From: Manihot esculenta
Taxonomy: Eukaryota; Streptophyta; Magnoliopsida; Malpighiales; Euphorbiaceae
Direction: 5' to 3'
NCBI RefSeq assembly: GCF_001659605.2
Contig: NC_035162.2
Span: 13,349,248-13,413,247, forward strand
DNA: 64,000 nt
A program made the position numbers and the translations under genes. The notes beneath the pieces were generated by a model. That model had not been told where the DNA came from and ran no database searches. It saw only the letters and a list, made by a program, of their open reading frames with translations. Positions 1-12,663 of the stretch are shown piece after piece (positions within the stretch are counted from its first letter, which is position 1; each line of letters opens with the position of its first letter).

Positions 1-12
1 ACATCTACTTAG

Positions 13-451
13 GTATGTTTCCTCGTTTCTTCTCTTGCTTCTTTGATTTTCTATTATTTGTTTGTTTGTTTGTTTGTTTGTTTGTTTATCGTTCTTTTTG
101 TTTACCGAGAAAATGTCAAAGAAAGCGAGAAAGTAAAAGATAGATTAACCTAAACTTTTTTGTGCTATAACAGCTAAATCAACTCTTACTGAACTCTCAT
201 GCAAGAATTTGACTTAATTTTAAACTGAAAGTAGCAGTAGTGGCTAATGCAACGTTCTGTTCTCTTATCCTCCATTAGCTTTATTTGCTGCATTTTTCTT
301 GGCTCCTAAACTGAGAACTTGGATTCATGTGATATCCATTAGAGAAAATATTGCTAAATTATCTTTTCTTTTTTGAATTGATGTTATGCTCGTAGTATCT
401 ATCTATCTGATAATTCATTCGTACTTGTACTATTTGAATCTTTTGTTCCAG
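13..451 (+). other. Probable 5'UTR intron of the PHD-finger gene
   Basis: The window opens with a short stretch followed by GTATGT at 13, a good donor. A T-rich tract ends in TTCCAG at 446-451, a good acceptor. The first coding ATG follows at 530 with no in-between ATG competing clearly. This would place the upstream non-coding exon at or before position 12, so the promoter lies outside the window. It is inferred from splice-site appearance only. Confidence 0.35.
57..88. repeat. (TTTG)n microsatellite
   Basis: About seven or eight uninterrupted TTTG units. They lie inside what is probably the 5'UTR intron of the PHD-finger gene. Confidence 0.9.
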
Positions 452-529
452 TTGAACTCTAATTTGGTGCTGAAAAGCTCTAATTTAGGGTTTTGTTGCT
501 ATATTGGCTCTTCTTTCTGCTATTAAGAG

Positions 530-3500
530 ATGGGTGGTGGGAAGGGAACAAGTAATGATGACGACACAGGAGAGAGAGTTCAGTGCTTGAAAAGTGAAGA
601 AGTGAATAATGGTTTTTGGATTAGGATTGAGAATAGCAGTGCTGATGGGGGCTCAGAGTCCATTAAGTGTTTTCAAACGTACAAGAGGCGAAAGCACACC
701 AGGTGGAGCTCAGAGAGTAAAGGTCAAGAGGAGGGGAAAGGTTCTGTGGAAGCTGCTAGTAAATTTGCAGAACAGGTATATCTCTATCCATGTATCCGTG
801 CAAAAAATTTATTTTTTAATTGTGTATTAATCAATAGATAAAGTGGATTTGCTGTTCTTTTTCTCTGTACTTATTCAGCATCAAGATGTTATTGGTAGTT
901 TTTGGGGTTCAAGGCCAAAATTTTAGATTTGTGTGAATTATATTAAACATAGTGAATTGCATAGAAGAATATGGATAAACTAAGCTTTTAAGCTTTACAT
1001 GCACAAAACCAGTAACTTGTTTAAATTCCAGAATAAGTTTGTGAATGAGAATAATGACTAAAGCTTTAGGCCTAAGGAAAATTTTCCTTGAGGGTTGTGA
1101 CTGAAAAATGAGTTGGTGTGTTTGTATTTTGTACATAGCTAGTTGCTTAGAGTGGCTTTGGCAGCTTGGCTGTAGCAGGAAGATAAAAAATGTTTATCTT
1201 GCATTGAGAAAAAAAAGTGGTGATGGAAATTTTTGCTCCTAATACATTCTTGTAATTATATTGGTGGTTGCCTTCTATTAATTTCAAGAGATCACTGAGT
1301 CGGTCATAATGTGACAGGAAAAATCGAATCTCCTTCAGTCACAGTAAAAATTGTTATTGAACTTAACTGTTAAAATTGAGAGCCTTCCATTTCTTTAATG
1401 GTGGCTGCTAGATCTCATGGCCCAAGGGAAGCAGAGTGTTTCCAGTGAGGCAATGCTAGTATTAGTTTCTTAAGCACCAGGATTCTTGGAGCCCAGGCAG
1501 GCAGACACATGGTGAAAGCATCCATCTAAGTGAAGTGAAACATGTATCTTTTAAAATAATATGTATCATATTTTATATTTAAATGATATATAACACAATT
1601 GTAATAAATAAGACAAAATTATACTAGTACTTGAGTTGCTTAAATGGGAGAGTGTCAGATCACATTATTGCTTAAAGGATGTATGTCCATATCCTACATA
1701 AGCTATTTAAACTTCTTAAACCTTCTGTAATTATATGCATTATGCAAAGAAATCAAGCAAAGATTTCTGAATACACATATATTGGAACAGACCATTCATG
1801 CCCTCACTCAAAAGAAAAGGAAAGGGAAAGAACAAGGAGCAAACATTTTCCCAGGAAATTTAGCTGTCCAGATTTTATTTCTTGCAAGTGCAGGGGTATT
1901 TACTATGTAATGAACTTGAAGAATAAAAAGTTAAGAAAATAAAATAAGAGATAGTAGAGAGAGGTCTAGAATGTCACATAGAGAAGAAAGTGGAGAGGTG
2001 TTGAGATGAGACTTGAGAGGAACATCCATTGGAATGGAATTATGGAACTATTTCGTATTAGCATGTTTCTCTTCCTTTATTTGCCCCCATGCCCTTTTAG
2101 AAGCATGCCTTTAGCTTGTGAGCTCATCTGTGCCTTGATGGGTTCATAGACACTTCACATTCAAATGCAGGATATTCTAACTGAAGTGAAAGTGTGTTAA
2201 AACTGAGTTTTCTCGAAACTTGAAGTTCTGTTATGTCACTGCAAATGGAAGTCCAGGAATGAAAGAACCAAGATAACTGGGCTTTTATTACTTTGTTTTT
2301 TAGATATGAGAAACTGGTAGCCAGACTGAACCTTTATTTCTATTCCCACTCTTCCATTTTTGTTAACCAAATGGTATGTATAGAGGCTTATTAATTAATA
2401 TACACTAAAAAATGTGGGTGTTTGAAATAATGAATTGTTGGTGGCTATTTTGGTGATCATTATTTGTAACTCAGAAGGAAAAGGAAAAAAAACCTTAAAA
2501 TTTCATATCGTCTATTTACCTCTTGGGTACTGGATCAATAAGGGCCTATGGTATCACACTAATTTGGTTTTAATTGTTGTTTAAAATATATATTATTATA
2601 ATATGTTGCTTAATGTCTTACAGGGAAAAATGTTAGAGCAAGTGAAAACTCAAAATATATATATAACTTTTTCCCCATAAATATAAAATTTTACTGTTGG
2701 ACAACAATAAGAAAAAAAAAAAAGATACTAAACCAGCCTTAGCCTCGAAGTAATCCCAGATTATACAATGGTGTAGTCAAAAGCTGTGTACTGTGTAGTG
2801 GGATTTATTTACTATGGGGCTAGTGGCATCATGAACAGGTGAAGGTGATCTTTTTATGCCATACCATACTGTTTAGATCCATTCCAACCTGCGTTGGAGA
2901 TTTGAAATGAAGCAGAAAATGTATTTAACTATGCAGCGTTGGGAAATATATATTATTTACTTAAGGTGAAAAAAAGAGCTGGATTTACAACTCTGTGGTT
3001 TCTGAAAGTACATTCATTATTCAATTTTTTTATCTATCTCTGTCGTTCTCTAGTTATGGTCCTTTGCTTTAACAAAAATTCTTTTAACCTAGCTATACAT
3101 GGTATCTTGTAGGCCAAAAAAGAGCCAACACCAAATTGTGTCCCTGAAGGACATGCTTCTTCGGATGGTTCAGATGATGTTTCACATAAGCAGTGCAGAA
3201 ATGTTATCCTCGAGTGCATTCATCAGTCATTAAATGATGAAGAAGGTGGTATCCGGGGTTGCATCCGAGATGCACTTATGATGCCTGTCAAGGTTTGTTT
3301 CCTACCAAACGGCATATTTCCCAACAATATCAGCCATCTCAGTTGCATTCTTCTTTAATTTCTTTGCATTATTATTTGTATTTTTTGGTTGTTTTATAGG
3401 AATCTGATACTTGTGATGAATATGGGCACAAGTTCTCTTCACAAGCAAGGTGGATCTCTAACGGAACTCATGCAGCTAAAGCACATGTGGATTTCAAATC

Positions 3501-5706
3501 TAGTGAATCTTTGGATGAATCTCATTGTCCTGTCACTAGGAAGTGCCAGCATGCTTTCCTTAATATTATACTTTCTGAAAACTTCACCTTATTGTGTAAG
3601 CTACTGGTTGAAAATTTCAGAGAAATGAAGGTTGACAATCTTATAGGCTTAAGTATCATGAACGCAAGGATGAAAGATGGAGCTTATGAACGTTCACCTT
3701 CACTTTTTTTTACAGATATTCAACTGGTAATTTGTGCAATCGTGCTTCTCTACAAATTAAAGCTCATGGTTGAATGTGTTGATATGCTTTATATTGTTAT
3801 GTTAGATGTTTGATGCACTAACATGTTTTCTTAACTTTGAAGGATGTAATATGGTGTTAATTTTTACAATGTCTCAAGAGTTTTATGAAAATTGAAAGAG
3901 AGATCAAAATTTCAGATGCTGATTTGCCTGCATTTCATCACTGAATGTCACTCTCAGATGAATCACTTTACAGGCCTTCTGTTTGCTTTCCTTGTGTAAT
4001 TTCCACTGGATTGTCTCCACTACTTTGACACATGCACACAGCAATTGCTTATCAAAGTCAGAAACCTTAGCAATATATGGAGTTAAAACTTGAATACCAA
4101 CTATAATGCCTATATCTTAGTTTAAACTTTAATAGGGAATTTTGGCCAGCACAACTTTTTACTGTCAATTGTGATATTATAATGTCAATTAATTTTTGTT
4201 GCCTGCAGTGGTCAAAATTTGTTCAACTTATTTTAAATGCATGGTTCTTGAAACTTAAATAGCTGGCCATATGTATAGCAAAGTTACAACATGCCAGGTG
4301 CGGTTTGTTGATGGTGAATACTTCATATGAAGACATGTCTTCTTTCTTGTGGCAATCATTAAAACAGAAACATTCTTTTTCAGGTCTGGAAAAAGCTTCA
4401 AGGAATTGGCAATGATTTGATTTCTCTTGCAAAGGGCCTCTCAGATGTATCTTTGACTTGCTATAATGAACAGGTAAGATACACAACTTGCAGATACTTT
4501 TCTGTGATACTAGATTTTGAGTATGTCGTTGACGCCATGTACAAAATTTGCATCATTTATAAATTACCATGCATGGATTTTGTTGTGTTTTTCTTTTAAT
4601 GAACCCCAATATTGAATTGCTTCTGATGATGAAAGCATAGTGTAATTGTTCCTAGACAGGCCCTACTATAGTGAAATTGGTTTGTTTTTGGGAGTTGCAG
4701 AGAGCAGCAATCTATGCTAGGGGAATATTTATATTAATAATGTGTAGCTTCATTTTAGATACTGATTTAGTTGGTTCTGAGAAATATTTTACATTTCTTG
4801 GCTGCAAAACAGTTCTTGACCCAGGGATTTGATTTTCATCATAAATCAGAGAAAATAGATTCTTGTGGTGTATACAGTGTCTGTACTTGCTGGCGTTGTG
4901 GGGGCATAGCAGATGGGAGGAATTGTCTAGTATGTGATTCATGTGAGGAAATGTACCATGTATCCTGTATCGAGCCTGCTGTCAAAGAGATTCCCCCGAA
5001 AAGTTGGTACTGTGCAAGCTGCAAGGCAGTAGGAATTGCATCTCCCCATGAGGATTGTTTAGTGTGTGAGAGGCTGAATGCCACTAGGACTAATGAAAAG
5101 GGCTCTTCAACTATTGAAAGAATAGTCAGAGAGTTTGAAGAGAATTCAAATTGTACTAGGGATGATTTTTGTCAACCACCAGCAGGGATTAAAAAAGTTT
5201 GTGTCTGTAATATTTGTGGGAATGAGGTGGAAAATGGTGAAAAGCTAAAGATATGCGACCATGATTTATGCCCTTACAAGTATTATCATATGAGGTGCTT
5301 GACAACTAACCTGTTAAAATCACATGGACGGCATTGGTATTGCCCTTCTTGTCTATGTCGAGTCTGCCTAACTGATAAAGATGATAGTAAGATCGTTTTA
5401 TGTGATGGTTGTGATAATGCATATCACTTGTATTGCATGAGTCCGCTGCGCACTTCTGTACCAAGGGGGAAATGGTTTTGCAGACAGTGCGATGTGAAAA
5501 TCAAGAAAATACGCGGGGTAAGGCAAGTGTATGAGGAACAAGGATGTAGAATGAAAAAGAAAATGGAAGCAGCTGAAAGAGCTTGTGAGAACATTGAGAA
5601 GATACTGGATGAGAAATGTGAACCTGAATCATTTGAAGGTAGGGGATCAATGGACATGCTTCTCACAGCAGCTCTATATGAAGAAAAGAAATGCATGACC
5701 TTTTAG
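530..5706 (+). CDS. PHD-finger protein, three PHD zinc fingers (EHD3-like), 5 coding exons
   Basis: Coding exons are 530-775, 3113-3292, 3400-3726, 4384-4473 and 4813-5706. All introns are GT-AG and all junctions are phase 0, giving 578 aa. The N-terminal half (exons 1-4) is polar and has no domain I can name. Exon 5 encodes three Cys/His clusters: PHD1 at about aa 305-351 (CTCWRCGG, CLVCDSC, YHVSC, WYCASC), a more divergent PHD2 at about 411-462 (CNICG, YHMRC, WYCPSC) and PHD3 at about 463-511 (CRVC, LCDGCDNAYHLYC, WFCRQC). A basic, Glu-rich, probably coiled tail follows. PHD fingers usually read histone H3 tails, so a nuclear chromatin role is likely. The layout and length resemble the plant EHD3-type flowering regulators, but I assign that only by resemblance. 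The ATG at 530 opens exon 1 and follows a TAA at 522-524 closely. Intron 1 is long (2,337 bp). Exon 5 could also start at 4771 or 4825 in frame. Confidence 0.88.
776..3112 (+). other. Long first coding intron of the PHD-finger gene
   Basis: The donor is CAG|GTATA at 775/776 and the acceptor is TTGTAG at 3107-3112. The 2.3-kb interior is AT-rich, and no coding region or mobile element was recognised in it. Short open frames here (for example 1679-1942) have no recognisable protein character. Confidence 0.75.
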
Positions 5707-7875
5707 GAGGAGACAAGATTAGAACAGTTAATTGTTTTTGTCAGGACTGATTTTGATGTTGTATAACTGGTGACAAGAATTTTGCTTTTACCTCATTATG
5801 GACTGACTAAATTTTCATTAGTTTGTAAACTCTAGGTTTTGCTGACTTTTGGATGCAGGAGTCAGTGCAAGGCCTGATTCTGAAGGCTTGTATATTTGCT
5901 AGTTGGCAATTACATGACTTGTAGTTCAAGGATCAGGAGATTGTTAGATGTATTTTTGGAAATGACTATTTTAACAGAAAGCACCCCGTATTCGGGGGAA
6001 GAGAGTACCAGTGATGTAAAATGAAGAAACTGCGTCTATTTATAGTGAAAGTAAAAGGATACCTTTCATTGTGCATATGTTATTCTTCAGTACAGTGAAA
6101 GTATTTTATTATTTAGTTTCCTGTTATAAAGAAATTCATCAATTAATTAATTTTTCTGTACTGTTGATGTTTTAAATTTATTAAAGTGTATTGTTGATGT
6201 TTTAAATTTATTAAAGTTAATAAAATGATTAATTAGTAGAATTTTTAAAATTATTGTTTAGAATTGAAAAATTAATTAACAAAATTTTCCATTTATTATT
6301 TCAGATGAGAATCCCATGTGAGTGTTTATAAAAATCAAGAAAAGATGAGAATCCCATGTGAGTGAACTCATAAAATCAAGAGAAAGAAAATTTTCCAGAT
6401 AGGCTGAATAAATTTAAGGTATTGAAGAAAAAATTTAAACATTTATAATAATTTATATTTATATTTATATTTAATACTTTAAATATTAAATAATAAAGTT
6501 AAATATTTTCAGTTTGATATAATTATAATTAAAAAAATTAAATTAAATTTGAAAAAGTTAATGATAAATTGTAATATGATTTTTAAAGGTTTATATTATT
6601 AATAAAATATATAATTTTTTAATTTAAATTTTATATTGAAGTGAAATATATTTTATATTTATTTTATGTAATATTAAATATATTATATTGAAGTGAAATA
6701 TATTTTATATTTATTTTATATAATATTAAATATATTATACTAAATAAATATTTATTATAAATAAATTTCTATTATATAAGACATCGTATGCATTAAAATA
6801 TTTTCTTAAATATTTATATTCAAAAATTTATTTTATTTTTTAAATTTTTATTAATATTTATGACATTATATAAAAATAAAAATAAGAAGCGAATAATAAG
6901 ATTAATAAAAAATAATATTATTATAATAATAATATATATTTAAAGACTATTTTTTATTTAAATAGAATTTTAAAAATTATATTATAATTTATCCGTATAT
7001 AAATTTAATTTATTATTTTTAATTATAATTACGATGAATTGAAAACATATAAATGTAATTTACCGTTTCAATTTTTTTATTCACTAATCCTAAATTTAAT
7101 GTCCTTTTTGTGGAACTCCACGATGCATTGGCATCGCAGACGCTGCTGTAAATTTAATTATATATATGTTTTGTGAAAGACCATTGTATGAGTTAGGAAA
7201 AGAAGATTGGAAGGAAAGTGGTGAAATGAGATGCTACGACGATTAACACAAATATGGGCAAAGAGAGCGTTTAGTGCTTTAGGAAGGTATTCTTAAACTC
7301 TCTTCTTATACTGCAGCAACGAGCTGTCACAATTTTTCTTCTAATTTTCGGCTTTCTTAATTCGGCTGACAATGATGTAACATTCAAAGCAAAAGAAGGT
7401 CGGTCATGAAAAATTAATACATATTTTTTTAAAATTAAATAAGTCAAATTTAATTTTTTAATTTAATTTTTATATTTTTATTCAAATGATAAATAAGTTT
7501 TAGTTTAACATAATATTATTTTTTAATGACAAAATTTCAGTTTTCTATTTTAAAAATTATTTACTACTTTTATCTATTTTTTTGAATTTTTAGGTTAATT
7601 AAGATACTAAATTTTTTGATATTTAAAATTATAAAAAATAATATTATATTAAATTAAAATTTACTTAACCTTTAATATAAAACACAAAAATTTAATTGCA
7701 TGCGGCGCCGTATGAGTATAGTGTGTTATTTTGACATCATTTTTGAATTTAAAGTTTAGATTATTATCAATGAAAAATCAGTATATATTTAAAATGCATA
7801 AAATACACGATCTAATTCATTCGAAATCATAATTTTAAATTTCTTTTTTAAATATGTTTGTATAAGCAATAATTT
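5707..7875. other. 3' flank and AT-rich intergenic DNA with small local duplications
   Basis: The first few hundred bases are probably 3'UTR of the PHD gene. Beyond about 6,120 the DNA is extremely AT-rich. Local tandem duplications can be seen: a 25-bp unit containing TGTTGATGTTTTAAATTTAT twice at 6163-6217, AGATGAGAATCCCATGTGAG twice at 6303-6365, and a unit of about 50 bp containing TTGAAGTGAAATATATTTTA twice at 6633-6735. No gene was recognised. Confidence 0.7.
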
Positions 7876-8300
7876 TTAGTTTTTGCTCTAGCCAATTTTT
7901 TCTCACTTAGGTGGCTTTTTGCCTACTAAATGATTTTTCATTAATTTCAGATAACTTTTCATATGTTTAGGTGTCTCTACGTGACTAGTTAGTTTTTCAC
8001 CTATCCAAACGATTTTTTGTGCATTTTTAGTAGTTTTTAGATATTAAATGAATAGCTTTTTAGATATTAGATAAATTTTCATCTATTCAAGTGATTTTTT
8101 TATCTATTTTAAATAACTTTTTATCTATTAGATAATTTTCTCACTTATTTAGATGATATTTCGTTTAAATTCAAGTTTCTTTTCGTTCACTTTAATCAAC
8201 TTTTGCATATTTTATTCAGTTTTTCATTACTAGTTGATTTTATCTATTTCGATAATTTTTTATTTATTTCGATGGACTTACGACTATTTCATGGCTCTTC
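7876..8300. repeat. Degenerate low-complexity tandem repeat
   Basis: The stretch is built from many imperfect copies of short T-rich phrases such as ATTTTTCATCTATT, AGCTTTTTAGATATT and ACTTTTTATCTATTAGAT, spaced about 30-50 bp apart. There is no open reading frame of note. It looks like an old, decayed minisatellite. Confidence 0.45.
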
Positions 8301-8359
8301 TCTCATTTTCAGAGACGTCTTCCCCATCATGGTAGCCCTCCACATATTTCTAACAATTT

Positions 8360-9400
8360 TTCATCCACCTTAGCTCTTTATTGCCACAACACTCATATAA
8401 AATTTTTGCCTACAAATCTCCAAAGGTGTTCATCCACCAAATCTCTTTATGGGCACAATTCCACAAGTGACATTTCTTCGCTGCATAATCAAAGCACTAT
8501 TCCATCTCTTATAGCATGATTATTTGCAATGGTCTGTCATCCAACGGTCATTACATGTAATGAATCATTCACTTACATCACAAAACTTTACTTATCCCAA
8601 ATATAATAATTTCATCTCATATATTTTTAATAATATTCAAATTCTGTGCGATCATAATATTCATAATTAAATATACTATTATTTTAATAGTCAATTCAAT
8701 AATTTTACTCGGTACTCATATTAATTTAAATACCAAAAAATTCTCAAGCTAACCTAATTCTCTCTTATTTTACAAATTTATACAGAAATAAAAGATGTTT
8801 ATAAAAATAATTAGGGAAATACAAGTGTGATGCAATGAAATAACTTTTCATGGTTTGAAAAAAGGATGGAAATGGCAGCATGGGTATGAATTGATGTAAA
8901 AAGGTTGTAGCTTTGGATGTAACCTTTTTACGAGTAAACAATCTTTATCTCTCTTTCCTTAAGATTACTCTTCATTTGGGAAATGGTTATGTCATACAAT
9001 CACACTAATTCATTTCTTTATCATTTTTAGATAGATATTTTCTTGTATACATTCGTCTATATGTACACTCTGCTAATAAAAATTAATATATTATAATTTC
9101 AAATATATATTTCTTTATTTTCTTATATGCATTAAAGATTGACTATTTATGTAATTATTTGATAGAATGTCATGAATTCTTAGAATATAAATATATATTC
9201 TTAAATTTTTTTAGAGTTAATTAGGGCAAATGCTTGCCAATATGTACCAATCTCATTGATTTTGTGCAGTGTCTTTGGCTAGAAGCCCCATTTCTTCCTC
9301 CTAATTTGGAAGTTCAATCATCCGTGTAAAGTTGATGAGGGCTTCATACTTTAATTCAATTGCATTAACCTAACAAGTTAGATAACCATTCTAAAATTGA
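8360..9400 (+). repeat. Copy A of a duplicated block upstream of the SWEET gene
   Basis: Three segments (about 8385-8530, 8740-9030 and 9115-9395) reappear in the same order and orientation at about 13090-13310, 13490-13775 and 14925-15230. The central segment is nearly identical between copies (about 5 differences in 200 bases by eye around 8820-9018). The flanks have diverged with indels. It lies directly upstream of the SWEET promoter. Confidence 0.8.
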
Positions 9401-9668
9401 TTCATACCGATATTTTTTCTTATTAATTAATATCATGTCAGAATTTACTGATAACCGTTGTAAGTTATTCTTGTTTACGAACGATGTGATATTATGAATT
9501 ACTATTTTGATATAAATTGAAATATAAATTTGAATGAAAATAAAAGAAAATAATAATATATTTTTTATATTTTTTATTAAATATAAAATAAATTATTTAT
9601 TAAAATATATTTTTATATATAATAAAAAAATTAAATTTTTTACAAAAATTTTAAAATACAGTGAAATT

Positions 9669-9718
9669 ATTATTTTAGTGATAATTAAAGCAAAAATTTT
9701 ATAATTGTCACTAAAATA
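9669..9718. repeat. Short inverted repeat (hairpin)
   Basis: TATTTTAGTGATAATT on the left pairs with AATTGTCACTAAAATA on the right, with one mismatch in the stem and a loop of under 20 nt. It could be the core of a small decayed MITE. It lies about 200 bp upstream of the SWEET TATA box. Confidence 0.5.
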
Positions 9719-9854
9719 CTAATATCAAACTATTATCTATCCTCAGCTCAGATCAAAATTAGAACAGTTAAAAACCAGCCTCCATCGTCGATCGAAACCT
9801 GGCGCCAGTGGCGGACACTACCTAAAGTTCAGCAGCCTAACCCATGTTAGCAAC

Positions 9855-9860
9855 TATAAA
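9855..9860 (+). promoter_or_regulatory. TATA box of the SWEET gene
   Basis: TATAAA lies 82 bp upstream of the ATG at 9942, leaving room for a 5' leader of about 50 nt. It sits in a locally GC-richer stretch, unlike the AT-rich surroundings, which makes it a plausible core promoter. Confidence 0.6.
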
Positions 9861-9941
9861 ATGAAGTAGCTCATACATCAAGTTTCTTCACTACACATAG
9901 AACAACCAATTACTCCTACAAATCTCAACCAAAATATAAAC

Positions 9942-11256
9942 ATGGAGTTTTTGACTCATGAGGAGCTGGCTTTCATCTTTGGTCTCTTAGGTAATGTCTG
10001 CATTTGTTAAAAACTTTATTATACAATGAGTTTTTTTAATTAGTTCTTATATATTCTCCTCAGGCAACATCATATCATTCTTGGTGTTCTTGGCTCCAGT
10101 GTAAGCTATAATTTCCTTTTCTCTTTTTTTTTTTTTGAACAACCTAGTTGGCATTAATATATTTAATTTTGTTGCTAATTTACTTGCTCTTAATTTCGTT
10201 TCAGGCCTACATTTTATAGGATTTACAAGAAGAAATCATCTGAAGGGTTTCAATCCATACCATACTTGGTTGCACTCATGAGTGCATTTTTGCTGTTATA
10301 TTATGGTTCTGTCAAGGACAAAGCATATTTGATTATTAGCATCAATGCAATTGGATGTGCCATTGAACTTATTTACATTATACTATATCTCATCTATGCC
10401 TCAAAAGAAGAGAGGGTATGCCTTCTTAGAAATACTTCCCTTGATCGTAAAAAAATCTGCAGAAAAAATTATTTAAATTTGATCCACCCCGGTTCATCAT
10501 AACTTGAGTTCAGATAAAGTTAGCTTTTCGCTATGATGGCTGAAGATTTTGACGAAAAATATACTCATACATGCAGATTTTCACAGCGAAGTTGGTGGTG
10601 GTCTTCAACATAGGAGGGTGTGGGATGATGATGGTGTGCACCATGTTACTAGCGAAGGGCTCCAAACGAGTTACTATTGTTGGGTGGATATGTGCTGCTT
10701 TCGCTATTGCTGTATTCGCTGCTCCATTAAGTATCATGGTATTAACTAGACAAAAATTTTTCCTCTAATTCAAAAGAATTCATTTGATAAGGTTAAGGAT
10801 CATCCTGATGCTTGGTTTTGCATTTTTCAGAGACGGGTAATAAAGACCAAAAGCGTAGAATTTATGCCACTTCCTCTATCTTTTTTCCTTACTCTCTCTG
10901 CTATTGCTTGGTTCTTCTATGGATTTCTCATTAAGGATTTCTTCATAGCAGTAAGTATATATTGCATGCCTCTTCATCACTTAAGTCATTTTTCTTCATT
11001 GAGATCTTAGTTGATTGATTATCTCATAATATTTCAGCTACCAAACATATTGGGAATTCTATTCGGTCTTGTTCAAATGGGCTTATACATGCTCTACAAG
11101 AACTCAAGTAAACAACAAGATGATGGAACTAAAGAAGTGATGAAAACAGAGGATTCTAACACTGTAGTTGATGATCAATGCTGCAAGGAGATGAAGGAGA
11201 TTCTTCACAATTCTCAATCCACTGAACCAATTAAGACTAATGCAGGCATGGTCTAG
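9942..11256 (+). CDS. SWEET: SWEET bidirectional sugar transporter (MtN3/saliva family, clade III-like), 6 exons
   Basis: Exons are 9942-9990, 10064-10100, 10205-10415, 10577-10738, 10831-10950 and 11038-11256, all GT-AG, giving 265 aa. Six exons and this length are usual for the family. Two MtN3 triple-helix repeats are visible, at about aa 11-98 and 132-215, joined by a linker helix for seven membrane segments. Family landmarks include [20 protein letters not shown], Asn76 in SINAIGC, VGWIC at 134-138, FAAPLSIM at 146-153, Trp180 and Asn196 in LPNILG. The two Asn and the Trp correspond to the sugar-pocket residues known in Arabidopsis SWEET1. A hydrophilic C-terminal tail of about 50 aa and the sequence style suggest clade III (SWEET9-15), which mostly moves sucrose across the plasma membrane. 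The paralogue is not assigned. In rice and cassava, promoters of clade III members are known targets of bacterial TAL effectors, but I recognise no such site here. All splice junctions keep the frame open. Confidence 0.93.
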
Positions 11257-12200
11257 GGTTATGAACATTTATTAAGGTCCCTATTCTCTTCTTCTTTTTT
11301 CCAAAATGCATGTATGGCCTAGGTTTATGAACTTTCATGTCTTGTATTGTCGTTCTTCATTAATAAACTAATTTCCTGGGATAGCAAAGTTGAGATTATT
11401 TACCTTTAATTGTTTTTAGTATTATTTCCTATTTTCTCATTTTCACAACAATAATATTATCTGAAAATTTTAATTTTATCAATTAATTAGTTTTAAAATT
11501 AAAATTTTAATCATTTGGATGAATTTAAATAAATACAAATAATTATATTAATTATGAATTTTTACAATATATTTTAAATTTTATCAATAATATAAATTGC
11601 AAATATCTTTAATTCATACAAATTTTGAATTGATTTGACTAATTGGATGGAAATTTAACTCCCATCTATAAAATTAATTCACTTCATTTGGTATGAATAT
11701 TTTGTAAGAAAAAAAATTAAATAAATGCTTACAAAATTATACATATAATTTCATACAATGATTTTTTAAAAAATTAAAATGAATTGAGTTCTTCTATTTC
11801 AAATAAAATAATAATAAGAAAAAAAAATCAATTGAATTTTCATAAAATTTTTTATTCAAATGAAAGATTATATTATATTTTTGGAATAATTTTTTAAAAT
11901 ATTACCGTTTGATTTGAAAAAAAAACATAGATATCTACATTGTTAAAAAAATTTAATTTTTTGTTATCCATATTAAGTTATAAGACATTTACTTTTCAAA
12001 ATAATAATTTAATTAAAAATATGAAATTATTAATTCTAAAAATAATAATAATAATTATCAATAATTATTTTATATATTTTAACTGTAACTATAAATTAAT
12101 AATAATAGTTTAAAAATCGCTGCATCTGAATAATATTTTAATAGCATATATATATAACATATAAAATGGTTACCCTAGCAATACTGCAAGCTGCCATATT
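11257..12200. other. AT-rich intergenic DNA
   Basis: The first 130 bp or so is probably SWEET 3'UTR. The remainder is AT-rich and has no recognised gene or element up to the hAT-type insertion. Confidence 0.6.
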
Positions 12201-12655
12201 TAGGCTGAGCATTCGGTCGGTTTGGTTTAAAATCAAACCGAACCAAATAAAGCGAAAACCAAAATTTTAGTGTCTATAAAAATCGAACCGAACCGATTTT
12301 GATCAGAAACCGAATTGAATCGAACCGGTCTGATTCGGTTCGATTCAATTCGATTTGATCGATTTCAATTTTTAATAATTTTTTATTTTTAATATTTTAA
12401 AATTTAATTAAAATATTTTTATTTTAATATGATTTAATTTCTCTATATTATTGAAAAAATATATTATTATCACTAATCGGTTCGGTTCGATTTTTTCGAT
12501 TTTTTTCTAATCAAAATTAAACCGAACCGAAATAACCGAAATTTCAAAAATTAAAAACCGAACCGAATCAAAATGTATAAAAAACCGAACTAAATTTTTA
12601 AATCGGTTCGATTCGATCGATTTTTTCGATTTGAACTGAATACTGCTCACCCCTA
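12201..12655. mobile_element. Non-autonomous hAT-type MITE, 455 bp
   Basis: The left end reads TAGGCTGAGCA and the right end, read inward on the other strand, TAGGGGTGAGCAGTATTC. These are imperfect terminal inverted repeats typical of plant hAT elements. The element is flanked by GCCATATT (12193-12200) and ACCATATT (12656-12663), an 8-bp target duplication with one mismatch. Inside are many copies of CGGTTCGATT/AACCGAACC-type subterminal motifs on both strands and an AT-rich core. There is no open reading frame, so it would need a transposase supplied in trans. Confidence 0.8.
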
Positions 12656-12663
12656 ACCATATT

